64,000 bases of DNA from Aestuariivivens marinum (lineage in GTDB: Bacteria > Bacteroidota > Bacteroidia > Flavobacteriales > Flavobacteriaceae), in NCBI RefSeq assembly GCF_022662175.1, contig NZ_JAKMCR010000003.1, positions 248,001-312,000 on the forward strand, in the 5' to 3' direction. Within the stretch, counting starts at the first letter, position 1, and the number at the start of each line of letters is the position of its first letter. Under the pieces are notes generated by a model. It did no database searches. It was not told the DNA's origin and saw nothing but the letters and a program-made list of their open reading frames with translations. Position numbers and translations under genes: made by a program. Below are positions 9,988 through 18,173 of this stretch, piece by piece.

Positions 9988-11511
9988 ATGGCAACCACAA
10001 AACGAATTGAAATAATGGATACGACACTGCGCGATGGTGAACAAACCTCGGGCGTGTCGTTTTCAGCTTCTGAAAAGCTTACCATAGCAAAACTTTTATT
10101 GGAAGAATTAAAAGTTGACCGTATTGAAATTGCTTCAGCGCGTGTCTCAGAAGGAGAGTTTCAAGCCGTTAAAGCCATAACTTCTTGGGCCAATGAAGAA
10201 GGTTTTATAGACAAGATTGAAGTATTAACTTTTGTAGATAATGGTGTGTCTATTGATTGGATGCTTGAAGCAGGCGCAAAAGTACAAAATCTGCTCACCA
10301 AGGGTTCATTAAACCATTTAACCTATCAGCTTAAAAAAACACCGGAACAGCATTTTAAGGAAATTTCAGAAGTTATTGCACAAGCTAAATCTAAGGGAAT
10401 AGAAACCAATGTGTATTTAGAGGACTGGAGTAATGGCATGAGGCACTCCAAAGATTATGTATTGGAGTTTTTAGCCTTTTTGGCAACCCAACCCGTTAAG
10501 CGTATCATGCTTCCGGATACCTTGGGCATTTTAACTCCAAGGGAGTCCTATGAGTTTATTTCCGAAATACGAAGCATATATCCTTATCTGCATTTTGATT
10601 TCCATGCCCATAACGATTACGATTTAGGGGTATCGAATGTCATGGAGGCGCTTAAAGCTGGAATTGATGGTTTGCATTTAACGGTTAATGGTATGGGAGA
10701 ACGTGCTGGTAATGCCCCTATGGCGAGTACTATTGCTGTTATTAATGACTTTTTACCTGAAATAAAAATAGGGGTAAACGAAAAAGTACTGTATACTGTA
10801 AGTAAATTGGTAGAAAACTTTACTGGGGTTATGATTCCTGCCAACAAACCCATTATTGGGGCTAACGTCTTTACACAAACAGCAGGCATACATGCTGATG
10901 GCGACAACAAGAAAAACCTATATTTTAGCGATTTAATGCCTGAGCGTTTTGGTAGAAAACGACAATATGCCTTAGGAAAATCCTCCGGTAAAGCTAACAT
11001 TCAAAAAAATTTACAGGAGCTGGGTCTTCAATTGAATGATGAGGATCTACGTAAGGTCACACAGCGAATTATTGAGTTGGGGGATAAAAAGCAAATGGTA
11101 ACCAAAGAAGATCTGCCTTATATCATTTCGGATGTTTTGGATAACAGCTATGAAGAAAAAGTTAAGGTAAACTCGTATGTGTTGACCCATTCCAAAGGTC
11201 TTAGGCCTTCAACAACGGTGTCAATAACCATTGAAGATGATACGTTTGAGGAAAACGCCCAAGGAGATGGGCAGTTTGATGCCTTTATGAATGCAATTCG
11301 TAGCATATTTAAAAGAAAAAAGACGGCATTACCAGATCTTATAGATTATGCGGTACGAATTCCTCCCGGAAGCCGTTCCGATGCCTTATGTGAAACAACC
11401 ATTACTTGGAAAAATTCTGAAAAGGAATTTAAAACACGTGGTTTGGATTCCGATCAAACGGTATCGGCTATTAAAGCGACTGAAAAAATGCTGAATATAG
11501 TTGTTAACTAA
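9988..11511 (+). CDS. leuA: 2-isopropylmalate synthase-type enzyme (LeuA/CimA family)
   Basis: 507 residues. The DRE-TIM barrel shows DTTLRDGEQTSGVSF at the N-terminus, the metal-binding HAHND motif and NGMGERAGNAP. A C-terminal regulatory LeuA-dimer domain follows, with LIDYAVRIPPGSRSDALCE and TWKN near the end. Position between leuD and leuB makes acetyl-CoA plus 2-oxoisovalerate condensation (leucine pathway) the likely reaction. HAHND, where enterobacterial LeuA has HTHDD, resembles (R)-citramalate synthases, so a pyruvate substrate cannot be excluded from sequence alone. The spacer to leuD is four bases and that to leuB is 45 bases. Confidence 0.88.
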   Translation: MATTKRIEIMDTTLRDGEQTSGVSFSASEKLTIAKLLLEELKVDRIEIASARVSEGEFQAVKAITSWANEEGFIDKIEVLTFVDNGVSIDWMLEAGAKVQNLLTKGSLNHLTYQLKKTPEQHFKEISEVIAQAKSKGIETNVYLEDWSNGMRHSKDYVLEFLAFLATQPVKRIMLPDTLGILTPRESYEFISEIRSIYPYLHFDFHAHNDYDLGVSNVMEALKAGIDGLHLTVNGMGERAGNAPMASTIAVINDFLPEIKIGVNEKVLYTVSKLVENFTGVMIPANKPIIGANVFTQTAGIHADGDNKKNLYFSDLMPERFGRKRQYALGKSSGKANIQKNLQELGLQLNDEDLRKVTQRIIELGDKKQMVTKEDLPYIISDVLDNSYEEKVKVNSYVLTHSKGLRPSTTVSITIEDDTFEENAQGDGQFDAFMNAIRSIFKRKKTALPDLIDYAVRIPPGSRSDALCETTITWKNSEKEFKTRGLDSDQTVSAIKATEKMLNIVVN

Positions 11512-11556
11512 GAATACAGATAGATTTAAAATAAAAATAACAAATAACTAAAATAC

Positions 11557-12615
11557 ATGAAATTTAATATAGCTCTTTTAGCTGGAGATGGTATTGGACC
11601 AGAAGTTATAGAACAAGCAGTAAAAGTAAGTGATGCGGTTGCTAAAAAATTTGGACATGAGATTAATTGGAAACCTGCATTAACAGGAGCAGCAGCCATT
11701 GATGCTGTTGGCGAACCTTACCCAGATGAAACCCATGCCGTTTGTGCCAATGCCGATGCAGTGTTGTTTGGTGCCATTGGTCATCCAAAATTCGATAACG
11801 ACCCTTCGGCACCCGTACGTCCAGAGCAAGGCTTGTTGAAAATGCGTAAAAAATTAGGGTTGTTTGCTAATGTACGCCCTACGTTTACATTTCCGTCATT
11901 ATTGGATAAATCACCTTTAAAACAGGAGCGTATAGAGGGCACTGATTTAGTGTTTTTACGTGAATTGACTGGTGGTATATACTTTGGCGAAAAAGGCAGA
12001 AGGGATGAAGGCGAAACGGCTTATGATAATTGCGTTTATACACGTGCCGAAGTACAACGCTTAGCTAAAAAAGGTTTTGAATTAGCCATGAATCGTCGTA
12101 AAAAACTATGTTGTGTTGATAAAGCTAATGTTTTGGAGACCTCTCGTTTATGGAGAGAGACTGTTCAAGCTATGGAAAAGGACTATCCAGAAGTAGAGGT
12201 AAGTTATGAGTTTGTTGACGCTGTTGCAATGCGTTTAGTGCAATGGCCAAACAGTTATGACGTGTTAATTACCGAGAATCTATTTGGGGATATTTTAACC
12301 GATGAAGCCTCTGTCATTTCTGGATCTATGGGCTTAATGCCATCGGCTTCTATGGGTGCAGATATTGCTTTATTTGAACCTATCCATGGTTCTTATCCAC
12401 AAGCAACAGGATTAAATATCGCCAACCCAATGGCAACTGTTTTATCGGCAGCTATGATGTTTGAAACCGCTTTTAATTTACCTGAAGAAGGTAAAGCTAT
12501 AAGAGAAGTGGTAAACAAAGCTCTGGCTAAAGGTATTGTTACGGAAGATTTAGCCAATGGAGGAAAAGCATTTGGTACTAAAGAAGTAGGGGATTGGTTG
12601 GCTGCGAATATCTAA
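11557..12615 (+). CDS. leuB: 3-isopropylmalate dehydrogenase
   Basis: 352 residues; NAD-dependent oxidative decarboxylation of 3-isopropylmalate. N-terminal LLAGDGIGPEV, the RELTGGIYFGEKG substrate loop, and the signature NLFGDILTDEASVISGSMG near residue 245, then the NAD-binding HGSYPQATGLNIANPMAT. Length matches LeuB. Last gene of the leu operon, followed within 30 bases by a strong hairpin with T-run shared with the convergent channel gene. Confidence 0.98.
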   Translation: MKFNIALLAGDGIGPEVIEQAVKVSDAVAKKFGHEINWKPALTGAAAIDAVGEPYPDETHAVCANADAVLFGAIGHPKFDNDPSAPVRPEQGLLKMRKKLGLFANVRPTFTFPSLLDKSPLKQERIEGTDLVFLRELTGGIYFGEKGRRDEGETAYDNCVYTRAEVQRLAKKGFELAMNRRKKLCCVDKANVLETSRLWRETVQAMEKDYPEVEVSYEFVDAVAMRLVQWPNSYDVLITENLFGDILTDEASVISGSMGLMPSASMGADIALFEPIHGSYPQATGLNIANPMATVLSAAMMFETAFNLPEEGKAIREVVNKALAKGIVTEDLANGGKAFGTKEVGDWLAANI

Positions 12616-12640
12616 AAAAAGCAAGATTAAGTTATAATAT

Positions 12641-12671
12641 AAAAAGAGTCAGAATTACTGACTCTTTTTTT
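12641..12671. terminator. Bidirectional intrinsic terminator between leuB and the channel gene
   Basis: A 12-bp stem (AAAAAGAGTCAG at 12641-12652 pairing with CTGACTCTTTTT at 12658-12669) with a 5-base AATTA loop, flanked by A-run and T-run so it can act on both strands. The stop codon of the minus-strand channel gene (12655-12657) lies in the loop, so that gene ends inside its own terminator. Confidence 0.88.
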
Positions 12672-13917
12672 GTATAGTACCAAAACCTGTGCTGGTCGGT
12701 AATTCGTATAGCCTTAAATTGAAATACGGAACGGCAGCAATTAAATGATCAAAAATATCAGCCATGATATATTCATAATTTTGCCAACGTTTGTCTTTGC
12801 TAAAACAATAAATTTCCAAAGGCAAGCCTTGGGTTGTGGGCTCTAATTGTCTGGTCATGATGATCATATCCTTGTTCACAGCCGAATGCTTTTCTATATA
12901 TGATTCAACATATTTTCTGAACACTCCAATATTGGTTAAGTTTCTACCATTCAACAATAAGGACTTATCAATATTGTGGCTTTCGTTATAAGTCTCAATA
13001 TCCTTTTGACGTGTATTTAAGTATTCTGAAATTAATTGAATATCTTTAAGTTTATCTGTTTCATTTTCAGATAGATAGTGTATGCTGTTTAATTCAATTA
13101 TTAAAGCACGTTTAATGCGTCGTCCATCAGAATTCACCATACCTCGCCAGTTTTTAAACGAATCGGAAATTAAAGCATAAGTTGGAATGGTGGTGATGGT
13201 TTTATCGAAGTTTTGTACTTTAACAGTTGCAAGATTAATCTCTATTACATCACCATCGGCTCCAAATTTTTCGAAGGTAATCCAATCACCAATACGCACC
13301 ATGTCGTTAATGGATACCTGTATACTGGCAACAAAACCTAAAATGGTGTCTTTAAAGATTAACAGGATAATAGCCGAAGCCGTTCCTATTCCAGCCAAAA
13401 ACTCTAAAAATTTGATGTTACTAACAATAGCAAATGCTCCAAAAACACCAAATATCCATGCAAAAATCATAAATACTTGGATATAACTATCAACAGGCTT
13501 GTCCTTTAACCGTGGTAAGGTTTTAAAATAATCCTCGAGTGTGTTTAAAAGACTTCTAACGATCCAAAGCGTTAGTATTATAGCAAATACTTTAAGCCCT
13601 TTTTCAACAATATTTTCCAACCATTCAAATTGAAAGAGTACATGCGGTATAAATTCCAATGCAATCAATAACGGAATAATATGCGCAATGTTCCTGGGTA
13701 CTTTATTGGTAATCAATAAATCATCAAAATGGGTTCTGGTCTTTCGGGCTAAATTTATAAAGGTTACCCGTACCAGTTTTCTAATTAGAAAATCCGTTAG
13801 GTAAAGAATAATCAATAAAACCAGCAAAAGCGCAAACATATTTAGATATTTGGCCGTAACTTGATTAATTCCTGTTTCTAATAAATAGTCAAAAAGTAAG
13901 CGTCTTATATCTTTCAT
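12655..13917 (-). CDS. Mechanosensitive ion channel family protein (MscS superfamily, YbdG-like)
   Basis: 420 residues. About five hydrophobic segments occupy the N-terminal half (near residues 25-45, 75-95, 108-125, 150-172 and 175-195), followed by a beta-rich MscS-type domain with VRIGDWITFEKFGADGDVIEI and FDKTITTIPTYALISDSFKNW. Length and the motif FKNWRGM with a following extended domain resemble E. coli YbdG (the MscM-type channel) more than MscS itself. It should sit in the inner membrane and open under hypo-osmotic stress. Spacing of one base to the upstream DUF3817 gene suggests an operon, transcribed from a box at 14211-14218. Confidence 0.9.
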   Translation of the reverse strand: MKDIRRLLFDYLLETGINQVTAKYLNMFALLLVLLIILYLTDFLIRKLVRVTFINLARKTRTHFDDLLITNKVPRNIAHIIPLLIALEFIPHVLFQFEWLENIVEKGLKVFAIILTLWIVRSLLNTLEDYFKTLPRLKDKPVDSYIQVFMIFAWIFGVFGAFAIVSNIKFLEFLAGIGTASAIILLIFKDTILGFVASIQVSINDMVRIGDWITFEKFGADGDVIEINLATVKVQNFDKTITTIPTYALISDSFKNWRGMVNSDGRRIKRALIIELNSIHYLSENETDKLKDIQLISEYLNTRQKDIETYNESHNIDKSLLLNGRNLTNIGVFRKYVESYIEKHSAVNKDMIIMTRQLEPTTQGLPLEIYCFSKDKRWQNYEYIMADIFDHLIAAVPYFNLRLYELPTSTGFGTIQKKSQ

Positions 13918-13918
13918 A

Positions 13919-14197
13919 TTATTTTAAATATTTTCTATCAATATAAAAAGTTCCAAAAGGAACAATAGCAGCTAAAAGCACATAATTAAATTTTTTTGAA
14001 CTCCAGTTTAAACTGGACTTAAGCAGCATTGCTGTGGCGATATATGCTATAAATAGTAGTCCATGGGGCATACCCAGCAACTTTACATACTGCGGATTAT
14101 CTAGCGTATATTTAATTGGGGTGGCAATAAAAAGTAACAGGATATAAGACACCCCTTCCAATAGAGCTATAATTCTAAAAACACTTAAAAACGACAT
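13919..14197 (-). CDS. DUF3817 family membrane protein
   Basis: 92 residues with three hydrophobic segments and family features: FRIIALLEGVSYILLLF at the N-terminus, a central MPHGLLFIAYIATAMLL, and PFGTFYIDRKYLK at the end. DUF3817 (TIGR03954) small integral membrane proteins have no proven role. It lies directly upstream of the mechanosensitive channel gene with a one-base gap, so the two are likely translated from one message. A TATTTTTG box stands 14 bases upstream of its start. Confidence 0.88.
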   Translation of the reverse strand: MSFLSVFRIIALLEGVSYILLLFIATPIKYTLDNPQYVKLLGMPHGLLFIAYIATAMLLKSSLNWSSKKFNYVLLAAIVPFGTFYIDRKYLK

Positions 14198-14210
14198 ATT
14201 ATTTTTTTTG

Positions 14211-14218
14211 CAAAAATA
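14211..14218 (-). promoter_or_regulatory. Candidate -7 box for the DUF3817-channel operon
   Basis: On the minus strand the bases read TATTTTTG, an exact TAnnTTTG match, with CTG (one base off TTG) 19 bases upstream at 14238-14240. The predicted transcript start is within ten bases of the gene's ATG at 14197, giving a very short leader. Confidence 0.5.
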
Positions 14219-14289
14219 GGACAGACATTGTAATATACAGGTGAATTGATATACATTTTTGTTACGGTAGTATTAAGAATATTTATAAA

Positions 14290-14303
14290 ATGATTTTAAT
14301 CAT
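14290..14303. promoter_or_regulatory. Crp/Fnr-like palindrome upstream of the EF-G-like gene
   Basis: ATGAT-TTTA-ATCAT is a 5-4-5 palindrome fitting the general TGAT-N4-ATCA shape of Crp/Fnr-family operators. It lies 99 bases before the EF-G-like ATG and 93 bases before the divergent DUF3817 ATG. The same 5-4-5 form occurs in front of moeA. AT-rich sequence makes chance occurrence possible. Confidence 0.3.
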
Positions 14304-14401
14304 ATTTTTTCGTAAATTAAGGAATTAATTTTAGGTCATCTTAAAGCCTAAATATATCTTTTTTTATTAAGGGCTATTACAAACATTTAAACCATAAGTG
14401 T

Positions 14402-16510
14402 ATGAAAGTATTTGACGATAAGCACATTAAAAATGTAGTTTTTGTGGGTGCTCACGATAGTGGTAAAACTACTTTGGCAGAAACCATGTTATTTGAAGCT
14501 GGTTTGATTACTAGACGTGGAACAATTGAGGATAAAAATACAACATCCGATTATCATGATATTGAGCAGGAACGTCAGGCTTCAATATTTGCAACACCCT
14601 TACACACCGAGTGGCGCAATTACAAGATCAATATTATTGATACTCCCGGTTTGGATGATTTTATTGGTGAAATCATTTCATCCATCAGGGTTGGAGACAC
14701 GGTTGCCGCCGTTATAAACGGTAGGCATGGCATTGAGGTTGGCACTGAAATTATCTGGAACTATACCGATAAATATAACAAGCCAACCTTATTTATTATT
14801 AATCAAATCGATCACCCCGATTGTCATTTTGATGATGCCTTAAAAAGTATTAAAAACTTAGTTGGGAATAATGCTGTCCAGATTCAATATCCTATAAAAC
14901 TAGATGGTTCACACTGCATTATCGACGTGTTAAAAATGAAGTGCTACAAATTTGGACCAAATGGTGGGAAACCGGAAAAAATAGCAATTCCAGAGAACGA
15001 AAAGGAGAAGGCAGACTATTTACACAACGAATTGGTTGAAAAAGCGGCCGAAAATGATGAGGAACTTATGGAACTGTACTTTGATAAGGGTACGCTTAGT
15101 GAGGATGAAATGCGAAAAGGTATTAAGCTGGGGATGTTAAACCACGATTTGTTTCCTGTGTTTTGTGTATCTGCACTTCAGGATATGGGTACTGGTCGAT
15201 TAATGGGCTTTATTGATAACGTAGCTCCAGCTGCAGCCGACTTAAAGCCAGAACAAAGTATAGAAGGCGATGAGATAACCCCTAAAGTTGATGCAACCAC
15301 ATCACTTTTTGTGTTTAAGACCCTTTACCAATCCAATCTGGGGCAAATTACCTTTTTTAAGGTAAAATCTGGAGAGGTAAATGTAAATGATAAGTTCACC
15401 AATTCCAGAAATGGTGAAACCGAAGTGATAAACCAACTGTTTATTATGGATGGAAAAAATAGGGAACCCGTAAACAAATTGTCGACTGGTGATATTGGAG
15501 CGACCCTAAAACTAAAGTTCACCGAAACCAACGATACACTATATACCGGTAATAAACCCATTACCATTAAACCCATTCAGTACCCTGAACCTCGTATTCA
15601 AAAGGCTATTACTGTGACCAATAAGGCCGATGATGAAAAACTTAGTGAAGCACTTAAAAAAATCCACAAACAAGACCCTACTGTACTTATTAACTATTCT
15701 AAGGAGTCTAAAGAGCAAATATTGGGTTGTCAAGGTGAACTGCATTTAGCCATTATTGATTGGACCTTAAAAAATGAATATGGTATAAACGCAACCTATA
15801 GCAAACCAAAAATAAAGTATAGGGAAACCATACAACGTTCCTCTACGGCCAATTACCGCCATAAAAAGCAGTCGGGAGGCTCTGGACAGTTTGCCCAAGT
15901 ACATTTAAAAATAGAACCTTGGTTTGAAGGTATGCCAGAGCCTGAAGGCTTTAATATAAGAGGAAAAGAAGAAGTGGATTTACCATGGGGCGGTAAACTC
16001 GTTTTTTACAATTGTATTGTGGGCGGTGTTATTGATCTACGCTATTTGCCTTCTATTATGAAAGGTGTTATGGAAGTAATGGAGGAGGGACCACTTACGG
16101 GGTCTTACATCCGTGATGTTCGTGTAATGGTGTATGATGGTAAGATGCATCCAGTAGACTCTAATGATATATCCTTTAAAATAGCTGGAGCGCATGCTTT
16201 TAAAGAAGCCTTTCTAAATGCAAATCCTAAGTTATTGGAACCCACCAACGAACTAACCGTTAAGGTGCCAGAAGATATGGTAGGTAATGTTATGACCGAC
16301 CTTCAGTCCAGACGTTCCATTATTCAGGGCTTTGATAACTTGGATAATTACCAAATATTAAAGTGTACCATACCAGCAGCTGAATTGTATGGCTATTCTA
16401 CCGATTTAAGGTCGTTAACTCAGGGAAAGGCCACATTTAGTTCTAAATTTTCATCGTACCAACTGGTGCCAAACAACATACAAGAACAACTCGTAAAAGA
16501 AGAAGTATAA
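14402..16510 (+). CDS. EF-G-like translational GTPase (EF-G2 type)
   Basis: 702 residues with EF-G architecture: GTPase domain, beta-barrel domain II, then domains III-V (KYRETIQRSS and the YIRDVRVMVYDGKMHPVDSN region near the C-terminus). GTPase motifs are P-loop GAHDSGKT (16-23), DTPG (80-83) and the G4 motif NQID (134-137), where typical EF-G has NKxD. This marks the EF-G-like clade whose members are not the main elongation factor. A role in ribosome function, for example in stress, is plausible but unproven. It is followed 15 bases later by a small coiled-coil protein, probably cotranscribed. Confidence 0.88.
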   Translation: MKVFDDKHIKNVVFVGAHDSGKTTLAETMLFEAGLITRRGTIEDKNTTSDYHDIEQERQASIFATPLHTEWRNYKINIIDTPGLDDFIGEIISSIRVGDTVAAVINGRHGIEVGTEIIWNYTDKYNKPTLFIINQIDHPDCHFDDALKSIKNLVGNNAVQIQYPIKLDGSHCIIDVLKMKCYKFGPNGGKPEKIAIPENEKEKADYLHNELVEKAAENDEELMELYFDKGTLSEDEMRKGIKLGMLNHDLFPVFCVSALQDMGTGRLMGFIDNVAPAAADLKPEQSIEGDEITPKVDATTSLFVFKTLYQSNLGQITFFKVKSGEVNVNDKFTNSRNGETEVINQLFIMDGKNREPVNKLSTGDIGATLKLKFTETNDTLYTGNKPITIKPIQYPEPRIQKAITVTNKADDEKLSEALKKIHKQDPTVLINYSKESKEQILGCQGELHLAIIDWTLKNEYGINATYSKPKIKYRETIQRSSTANYRHKKQSGGSGQFAQVHLKIEPWFEGMPEPEGFNIRGKEEVDLPWGGKLVFYNCIVGGVIDLRYLPSIMKGVMEVMEEGPLTGSYIRDVRVMVYDGKMHPVDSNDISFKIAGAHAFKEAFLNANPKLLEPTNELTVKVPEDMVGNVMTDLQSRRSIIQGFDNLDNYQILKCTIPAAELYGYSTDLRSLTQGKATFSSKFSSYQLVPNNIQEQLVKEEV

Positions 16511-16525
16511 TTTAATATAAATGCC

Positions 16526-16906
16526 ATGATAGTAAAAGCAAATTATTTAAGTGATCTTAAATTCAATTTAGACACCTGGAAAAGGGAACTACAGTTTCAT
16601 TTTAATGAAATGGATACGTTTGAAGAAAAATTGGAAGAAATTGCAGGCCGAACATTCGATAAACGGGCTAACATGTCCATTGAAAATTTTCAAAATAGGA
16701 TCATGATAGAAAAGGCTGCCATTTCAAAATTAAAGCACCGCTGTAGAAACAAATTGGCCAATATTTATAAGGCAGATTACAACGAAAATATTGATGGTCG
16801 CTTACAAAATGAGCAAAACACCCTAAAAGATGATATGCGAACTTATATTAAGTTACATTACGATTTAAAAGAAGAAATGATGGATTTCTTCAGAGAGTGG
16901 CTTTAA
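16526..16906 (+). CDS. Small helical/coiled-coil protein of unknown function
   Basis: 126 residues, highly charged and predicted helical throughout (heptad-like LKFNLDTWKRELQFHFNEMD and later FQNRIMIEKAAISKLKHRC). No signal peptide, membrane segment or enzyme motif. It lies 15 bases after the EF-G-like GTPase with no promoter or terminator between them, and a hairpin overlaps its own stop codon, so both genes likely form a unit. I do not recognise a named family. A ribosome- or GTPase-associated role is only a guess from context. Confidence 0.72.
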   Translation: MIVKANYLSDLKFNLDTWKRELQFHFNEMDTFEEKLEEIAGRTFDKRANMSIENFQNRIMIEKAAISKLKHRCRNKLANIYKADYNENIDGRLQNEQNTLKDDMRTYIKLHYDLKEEMMDFFREWL

Positions 16907-16938
16907 AATGAATGTAATTATTATTTCACATTCATTTT
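16905..16938 (+). terminator. Hairpin overlapping the end of the coiled-coil gene
   Basis: Perfect 11-bp inverted repeat, AAAATGAATGT (16905-16915) with ACATTCATTTT (16928-16938), loop of 12 bases, ending in a short T-run. It begins at the stop codon of the gene ending at 16906, so it probably terminates the EF-G-like operon. Confidence 0.6.
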
Positions 16939-16958
16939 ATAAATAATCAGCGTTTTTT

Positions 16959-17002
16959 AAAAAAGCTATTGATACGATAAAAACTGTATAAATAGCTTTT
17001 TT
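16959..17002. terminator. Bidirectional terminator before the VTT membrane gene
   Basis: AAAAAAGCTATT (16959-16970) pairs perfectly with AATAGCTTTTTT (16991-17002) over 12 bp around a 20-base loop; A- and T-runs on both flanks allow action on both strands. It lies directly against the stop codon of the minus-strand VTT gene (17003-17005). Confidence 0.75.
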
Positions 17003-17620
17003 TTATACTACATGGAAAATAACAAGCCCATACAATAAAAAGCGCAACAGTCTCAACGACCCGTAAAGTATTACACGCTTAAACGGAAAATCAATAAGAC
17101 CAGCTGCAAGACAGGAAATAGAAAAGGGTAGTGGCAATAAGGCTCCAACAATGATTAAAAAACCGCCCCATTTTCTGGATTGTTTTAGTTGGGTTTTCAT
17201 TTTAACCTCCATATAATTATGAACCTTGGGTAAGCTGGTTATGCCTTTACCAATCATATAAGTTAATAATCCACCAACATAGGATAGCATAGCCAATATT
17301 GTAAGATATAACCATGGTTGTTTCATTTTTCCAGCCCAAGCAATAAATATTTCTGGAGGTACAAGACCCAAAACGGTTTCTGAACCAAAAAAGAATGCCA
17401 AAACACCAAGAGTTGGTAAAGTTTCTGTTAAATAAACTAATGCGGTATTAATATTATAAAACTCATTGACAACAAAAACAGTAATTATAATAATACTTAA
17501 AAGGGGAATAGCTTGTTTAACAGAACTCCAAACAAATGTATAAAAACCAGTATAGCTATAATATTGATGAAGGAGTTGCAAACGCGATTTAGAGGTTTTA
17601 TCCTTAGGTTGGTTTTTCAT
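17003..17620 (-). CDS. VTT-domain (DedA/TVP38-like) membrane protein
   Basis: 205 residues with about five hydrophobic segments. The region from FFFGSETVLGLVPPEIFIAWAG through YVGGLLTYMIGKG to RKWGGFLIIVGALLPLPFSIS fits the VTT/SNARE-associated fold, with its re-entrant loops and a G-x-x-x-G-rich core. Members move phospholipids or isoprenoid carriers across membranes or have unknown roles. Cytoplasmic basic N-terminus (KNQPKDKTSKSR). A TATATTTG box lies just upstream at 17641-17648. Confidence 0.82.
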   Translation of the reverse strand: MKNQPKDKTSKSRLQLLHQYYSYTGFYTFVWSSVKQAIPLLSIIIITVFVVNEFYNINTALVYLTETLPTLGVLAFFFGSETVLGLVPPEIFIAWAGKMKQPWLYLTILAMLSYVGGLLTYMIGKGITSLPKVHNYMEVKMKTQLKQSRKWGGFLIIVGALLPLPFSISCLAAGLIDFPFKRVILYGSLRLLRFLLYGLVIFHVV

Positions 17621-17640
17621 AGCTGGGGTATTTAAAGGCG

Positions 17641-17648
17641 CAAATATA
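17641..17648 (-). promoter_or_regulatory. Candidate -7 box of the VTT gene
   Basis: The minus strand reads TATATTTG, an exact TAnnTTTG match, 21 bases upstream of the ATG at 17620. No clear -33 TTG at the standard distance, so confidence is moderate. Confidence 0.4.
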
Positions 17649-17752
17649 AGGGAGCATTTAAAAATAAATACTATATTTATGATGAATTTAGCAATTGTCT
17701 AGCTTCAATTACATATCAATTCATTGCTATTGTTTCATAAATTAGTACACTT

Positions 17753-17932
17753 ATGGAAACCAAAAACACTGAAACCAAAAAGAAAAAGCATGCCGATTTT
17801 CAGGATGCCTATCGGCGATCATCAAATTTTATGTCATTTAGTAAAGAGGATTATAAATCGTTTAAACTGAAAGGCAATGGTTATTTAAAATTAAATAAAG
17901 AAGAGGATAACATTGGTTTGGACAATGAATAG
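17753..17932 (+). CDS. Small basic hypothetical protein (59 aa)
   Basis: An ATG at 17753 opens a 59-codon frame ending in TAG at 17930-17932. The protein is very lysine-rich at the start (METKNTETKKKKHADF), followed by DAYRRSSNFMSFSKEDYKSF and an acidic tail (NKEEDNIGLDNE). The residue mix is protein-like and unlike the AT-rich flanks, but there is no known domain. No neighbour on the same strand. It could be a small regulatory or nucleic-acid-binding protein; function unknown. Confidence 0.55.
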   Translation: METKNTETKKKKHADFQDAYRRSSNFMSFSKEDYKSFKLKGNGYLKLNKEEDNIGLDNE

Positions 17933-18026
17933 GGTTATGCAATGGAGTAGCAGTAATATCCCAATAGTTTAATTAAATAATTATTAGTTCAATATTCTAT
18001 TTGACATAATATAAATTATAGTACAC

Positions 18027-18067
18027 TTTTAATATTGGATTATCCAGTGGATGATTCAATATTAAAA
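18027..18067. repeat. Near-perfect 41-nt palindrome between convergent genes
   Basis: Two 20-base arms (18027-18046 and 18048-18067) around one central G at 18047. Eighteen of 20 positions are Watson-Crick; the other two (18038/18056 and 18041/18053) are G-T pairs, so as RNA the stem would be fully paired. There is no T-run on either side. It lies in a 241-base gap between the small gene ending at 17932 and the 3' end of the lipoprotein gene; I see nothing else in that gap. Confidence 0.7.
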
Positions 18068-18173
18068 CAACATTTAGCTATGGTTTTAATAATAACCACA
18101 AGCCGCTACCAAGCGCTCGATTGTTTTATGACACAAATGAGCAAGACATTTACTTCTAGTGTTCAAAAACAGG

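Noticed and set aside
10617-11000. Antisense open frame opposite the LeuA-type gene
   Set aside because: Codon shadow of a conserved gene with no domain and no promoter context.
18001-18025. E. coli-like TTGACA with a TATAAA-like sequence
   Set aside because: Bacteroidota promoters use a different consensus (TTG and TAnnTTTG), and no gene on that strand follows at a fitting distance.
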